8,455 nt of DNA from GCA-002282575 sp964416645 (lineage in GTDB: Bacteria > Pseudomonadota > Gammaproteobacteria > Thiomicrospirales > Thiomicrospiraceae), in NCBI GenBank assembly GCA_964416645.1, contig CAYQEZ010000052.1, positions 1-8,455 of the forward strand, written 5' to 3'. The notes under the pieces were generated by a model, which saw only the letters and a list, made by a program, of their open reading frames with translations, had not been told where the DNA came from and searched no databases. Of this stretch, positions 6,501 to 8,455 are shown one piece after another. Numbering within the stretch: position 1 is the stretch's first letter; each line of letters opens with the position of its first letter. A program made the translations under genes and the position numbers.

Positions 6501-7642
6501 CTCAGTCATTATTAATTGGTCAGGTGTGTAAAACAGCGCCGAACAAGTCGTTAGTTAAGCAAATTCTGAATGCGGATAATTTAGCTGAAGTCGAAGCGTC
6601 TAAATGGTTAGAAATCACCGTTGCGGATGAGGGTGTGAACCTTCAATTAGAACAGTTGACAGCGCAGTTGAAAGCCAAACATCTTGAATTAGATGAATTG
6701 TTTGAAGCTAAGCGTAAGAAACTGACGCAAGGCGATGACTTGCCTGCTGGTGTCATCAAAATGGTTAAAGTCTATGTGGCGGTTAAACGTCGCATTCAAC
6801 CAGGTGACAAAATGGCGGGTCGTCATGGTAACAAAGGTGTTATCTCGCGTATTTGTCCGATTGAAGATATGCCATTCGATGAGAACGGTATGCCGGTTGA
6901 CATCTGTTTGAATCCGCTAGGCGTACCATCGCGTATGAACGTTGGTCAGATCCTTGAGGTTCATTTGGGTTTGGCAGCATGGGGTTTAGGTCGTCAACTA
7001 GACACTATGTTACGTGAACAACGTCAGCGTCAAGAAATAACCCGTTTCCTTGAACAGATTTACAATGAGTCAGAAGGTCAAACGGTTGATTTCGATCAGT
7101 TGAGCGATGCCGAGTTTAGTGAAATGGTGGCGAATCTGCGTGCTGGTGTGCCTTTGGCATCGCCAGTATTTGATGGTGTTTCGGAAGCTGAGATTAAGCG
7201 TCTGCTCCGTTTAGCAGGTCAGCCTGAGTCAGGGCAATTAACCTTATTTGATGGCCGTACAGGTGAAGCTTTCGATCGTAAGGTCAGCGTGGGTTACATG
7301 TATTACCTCAAGCTGAACCACTTGGTCGACGACAAAATGCATGCGCGTTCAACGGGTCCTTACAGTCTCGTTACGCAACAGCCATTGGGTGGTAAAGCCC
7401 AGTTTGGTGGTCAGCGTTTCGGTGAGATGGAAGTTTGGGCGCTTGAAGCTTATGGTGCTGCCTTTACCTTACAAGAAATGCTAACGGTTAAATCCGATGA
7501 CTTAACGGGTCGTACACAAATGTACAAAAACGTTGTTGATGGTGATGAATACATGAACCCAGGTATGCCAGAGTCGTTTAGTGTATTGATGAAAGAAGTC
7601 CGTGCCTTGGGTATTGACATTGAACTGGAGCAAGACGAATGA
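3560..7642 (+). CDS. rpoB: DNA-directed RNA polymerase subunit beta
   Basis: Beta forms one pincer of RNA polymerase and half of the active-site cleft, and is the target of rifampicin. From the 3560 start it has 1360 residues (E. coli 1342). Landmarks in order are: N-terminal SFTEKKRIRKDF; lobe and protrusion with NGTERVIVSQLHRSPGV; the rifampicin region at about 513-541 (GSSQLSQFMDQ, then THKRRVSALGPGG); PIETPEGPNIGLIN (565-578); the E819-D820 pair near the active site (YEDSILISERVVQED); the second proteobacterial insertion (about 942-1060); KRRIQPGDKMAGRHGNKGV with K1084 and K1092, matching E. coli K1065 and K1073; and C-terminal GKAQFGGQRFGEMEVWALEAYGA split over the beta' contact region. 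The second insertion is about 13 residues longer than in E. coli. Position 524 is Val where E. coli has Asn518. The stop overlaps the rpoC start. Confidence 0.98.
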   Translation: MNYSFTEKKRIRKDFAKRASVLPVPYLLSLQKESFLDFLQLDIAADKRKNVGLHASMRSIFPIKAVSGVAELEYVSYRVGVPEFDVKECKQRGATYSAPLRAKLRLVILDRDSPENNRQIKSVKEQEVYLGDVPLMTENGTFIINGTERVIVSQLHRSPGVIFDSDKGKTHSSGKVLFNARIIPYRGSWLDFEFDHHDILFVRIDRRRKLPVTVLLRAMGFDNTSILSQFFEQTSVAYDGKQFELAIVDSQLKGETATFDIMNGDKLMVEAGKKITAKTIRDFKAAGMETLVVPEEFLLGKALMKDLIDSDTGEVIALANDVINQERLEKIKLMSSVNLSLVYTNELDQGAFISETMRLDNTKTALDAWVEIYRMMRPGEPPTAESSEKLFNSLFFSQERYDLSDVGRMKLNRRLHRDHNEGDLVLSNNDIIDVIKELITIRNGKSVVDDIDTLANRRVRAVGEMAENAFRVGLVRVERAVRERLNLAESEGLMPQDLINAKPISAAIKEFFGSSQLSQFMDQVNPLSEITHKRRVSALGPGGLTRERAGFEVRDVHPTHYGRVCPIETPEGPNIGLINSLAVYARTNEYGFIETPYRRVVNGQVTDIVDYVSAIDEADYVIAQANAATNAEGQLTDDFVPARFQNEFTLKQASEVQYMDISPKQIVSVAASLIPFLEHDDANRALMGSNMQRQAVPTLRAQKPLVGTGMERTVAIDSGVAVVAKRGGVVVSSDAARVVVRVNEDEITMGETGVDIYNLTKYMRSNQNTCINQRVIVKTGDVIGKGDVLADGPSTDLGELALGQNMRIAFMPWNGYNYEDSILISERVVQEDRYTTIHIEELSCLARDTKLGPEEISADIPNVGESALGLLDDCGMVYVGANVKPGDILVGKVTPKGETQLTPEEKLLRAIFGEKASDVKDTSLRVPSGIEGTVIDVQVFLRDGAEKDRRTRDIEEAELKVVRQDLQDQKKILSQDVYRRAQSLLIGQVCKTAPNKSLVKQILNADNLAEVEASKWLEITVADEGVNLQLEQLTAQLKAKHLELDELFEAKRKKLTQGDDLPAGVIKMVKVYVAVKRRIQPGDKMAGRHGNKGVISRICPIEDMPFDENGMPVDICLNPLGVPSRMNVGQILEVHLGLAAWGLGRQLDTMLREQRQRQEITRFLEQIYNESEGQTVDFDQLSDAEFSEMVANLRAGVPLASPVFDGVSEAEIKRLLRLAGQPESGQLTLFDGRTGEAFDRKVSVGYMYYLKLNHLVDDKMHARSTGPYSLVTQQPLGGKAQFGGQRFGEMEVWALEAYGAAFTLQEMLTVKSDDLTGRTQMYKNVVDGDEYMNPGMPESFSVLMKEVRALGIDIELEQDE
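5096..5182 (+). other. rifampicin-resistance-determining region of rpoB
   Basis: This codes for residues 513-541, matching E. coli 507-535. Residues commonly changed in resistant mutants keep the sensitive-type identity: Gln519 (513 in E. coli), Asp522 (516), Ser528 (522), His532 (526), Arg535 (529), Ser537 (531) and Leu539 (533). Two positions differ from E. coli: Val524 in place of Asn518, and Val536 in place of Ile530. The numbering rests on a hand alignment with recalled E. coli sequence. Confidence 0.85.
7627..7642 (+). promoter_or_regulatory. rpoC ribosome-binding site and ATGA stop/start overlap
   Basis: GGAG (7627-7630), within the last codons of rpoB, stands eight bases before the rpoC ATG (7639). 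The rpoB stop TGA (7640-7642) shares bases with that ATG as ATGA, a typical arrangement for translational coupling or re-initiation. It would help keep beta and beta' synthesis equal. Confidence 0.85.
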
Positions 7643-8455
7643 AAGACATTCTAAACCTAATTAAACGCCAGAACATTGTCAGTGAGTTTGATGCCATCCG
7701 TGTTGGATTGGCATCGCCTGAGCGTATTCGTTCATGGTCTTACGGTGAAGTTAAAAAGCCAGAAACGATTAACTATCGTACTTTCAAGCCTGAGCGTGAT
7801 GGTTTGTTCTGTGCCAAAATTTTTGGACCAATCAAAGACTATGAGTGCTTATGCGGTAAATACAAGCGCATGAAGCATCGTGGTGTGATTTGTGAAAAAT
7901 GTGGCGTTGAAGTGACTCAGACTAAAGTACGTCGTGAACGTATGGGTCATATTGATTTAGCAGCACCTGTTACTCACATTTGGTTCTTAAAATCACTGCC
8001 TAGTCGTTTAGGTTTGATTCTTGACAAGCCATTGAAAGAGTTAGAGTCGGTTCTTTATTACGAGTCTTACATTGTTGTTCATCCTGGCATGACCCCCTTA
8101 GAAAAAGGTCAGTTGTTAAGCGTAGAAGAATACGAAGAAGCTTACGAGCAGTATCGTGATGAATTCGACGCTAAAATGGGTGCCGAAGCGGTTAAAGATT
8201 TGCTTGACAACATGGACTTGTTAGCGGAAGCAACGCGTTTGCGTGAAGAGTTAGATAGCACTTCGTCTGAAACCAAGTCGAAAAAGATTTCTAAGCGTTT
8301 ACGCTTAATTGAGTCGTTTATCGAATCTGGCAATAAACCAGGCTGGATGGTATTAGAAGTATTGCCTGTGCTCCCACCTGAACTGCGTCCGTTGGTGCCG
8401 TTGGATGGTGGTCGTTTTGCGACTTCTGACTTGAACGATTTATATCGTCGCGTGA
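7639..8455 (+). CDS. rpoC: DNA-directed RNA polymerase subunit beta' (5' part, cut by window end)
   Basis: Beta' carries the catalytic magnesium site and the clamp of RNA polymerase. Only the first 272 codons are present; the frame is open to the last base, and the remaining part, including the NADFDGD active site, is outside the window. Visible features are the start MKDILNLIKRQ, the conserved SWSYGEVKKPETINYRTFKPERDGLFC split over residues 33-58, and the N-terminal zinc-binding cysteines C70, C72, C85 and C88 in YECLCGKYK and GVICEKCGVEV. Then come TKVRRERMGHIDLA and HIWFLKSLPSRLG (113-125), a charged helical clamp region (about 155-230), and VLPVLPPELRPLVPLDGGRF (241-260) leading into ATSDLNDLYRRV, near the lid and rudder. 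It starts four bases before the end of rpoB. Confidence 0.98.
   Translation, partial: MKDILNLIKRQNIVSEFDAIRVGLASPERIRSWSYGEVKKPETINYRTFKPERDGLFCAKIFGPIKDYECLCGKYKRMKHRGVICEKCGVEVTQTKVRRERMGHIDLAAPVTHIWFLKSLPSRLGLILDKPLKELESVLYYESYIVVHPGMTPLEKGQLLSVEEYEEAYEQYRDEFDAKMGAEAVKDLLDNMDLLAEATRLREELDSTSSETKSKKISKRLRLIESFIESGNKPGWMVLEVLPVLPPELRPLVPLDGGRFATSDLNDLYRRV

Noticed and set aside
1..8455. An undescribed accessory system, mobile element or CRISPR array
   Set aside because: All coding space is taken by core genes in their usual order. No spaced repeats, transposase, terminal inverted repeats or unassigned frames of credible quality were seen, and no gap exceeds about 250 bases.

Overview
The window is the classic bacterial secE-nusG-rplKAJL-rpoBC cluster, preceded by a tRNA-Trp gene. 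All genes are on the + strand and the window is cut inside rpoC. The proteins look proteobacterial and fit Gammaproteobacteria best: SecE has three membrane segments, RpoB carries the second lineage-specific insertion, L7/L12 begins in the MSVMEIVELISAMEEKFGV style, and the order tRNA-Trp/secE/nusG/L11/L1/L10/L12/beta/beta' is kept. A few RpoB stretches also resemble Betaproteobacteria. Base composition is moderate and slightly AT-rich. I cannot name a genus.

Layout. Bases 1-60 end an unidentified upstream unit with an intrinsic terminator (24-55). A near-consensus sigma-70 promoter (TTGAAA, 17 bp, TATAAT; 87-115) drives tRNA-Trp (152-225). secE (252-626) and nusG (630-1160) follow with no terminator between, so the tRNA and mRNA are probably made as one transcript. 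A 73-base leader with two hairpins and a possible L1-binding site precedes rplK (1234-1662) and rplA (1668-2369). A 141-base structured leader of the L10 type precedes rplJ (2511-3005) and rplL (3049-3417). A 142-base gap then holds an attenuator-like hairpin and U-rich tract before rpoB (3560-7642). rpoC starts at 7639, overlapping the rpoB stop by four bases, and runs off the end after 272 codons.

How it works together. The cluster makes the translocon subunit SecE, the elongation and antitermination factor NusG, the L11/L1 and L10/L12 stalk proteins of the 50S subunit, and the two large RNA polymerase subunits. The non-coding gaps carry the regulatory logic: feedback by L1 on rplKA, feedback by the L10-L12 complex on rplJL, and partial termination that would lower rpoBC relative to rplL. 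These roles are known in Escherichia coli and are inferred here from position and RNA structure.

I found no mobile element, CRISPR array, defence gene or unknown coding system; this is core housekeeping DNA. The points worth a second look are in the RNA leaders, the rpoB-rpoC overlap, and two lineage-specific features of RpoB.
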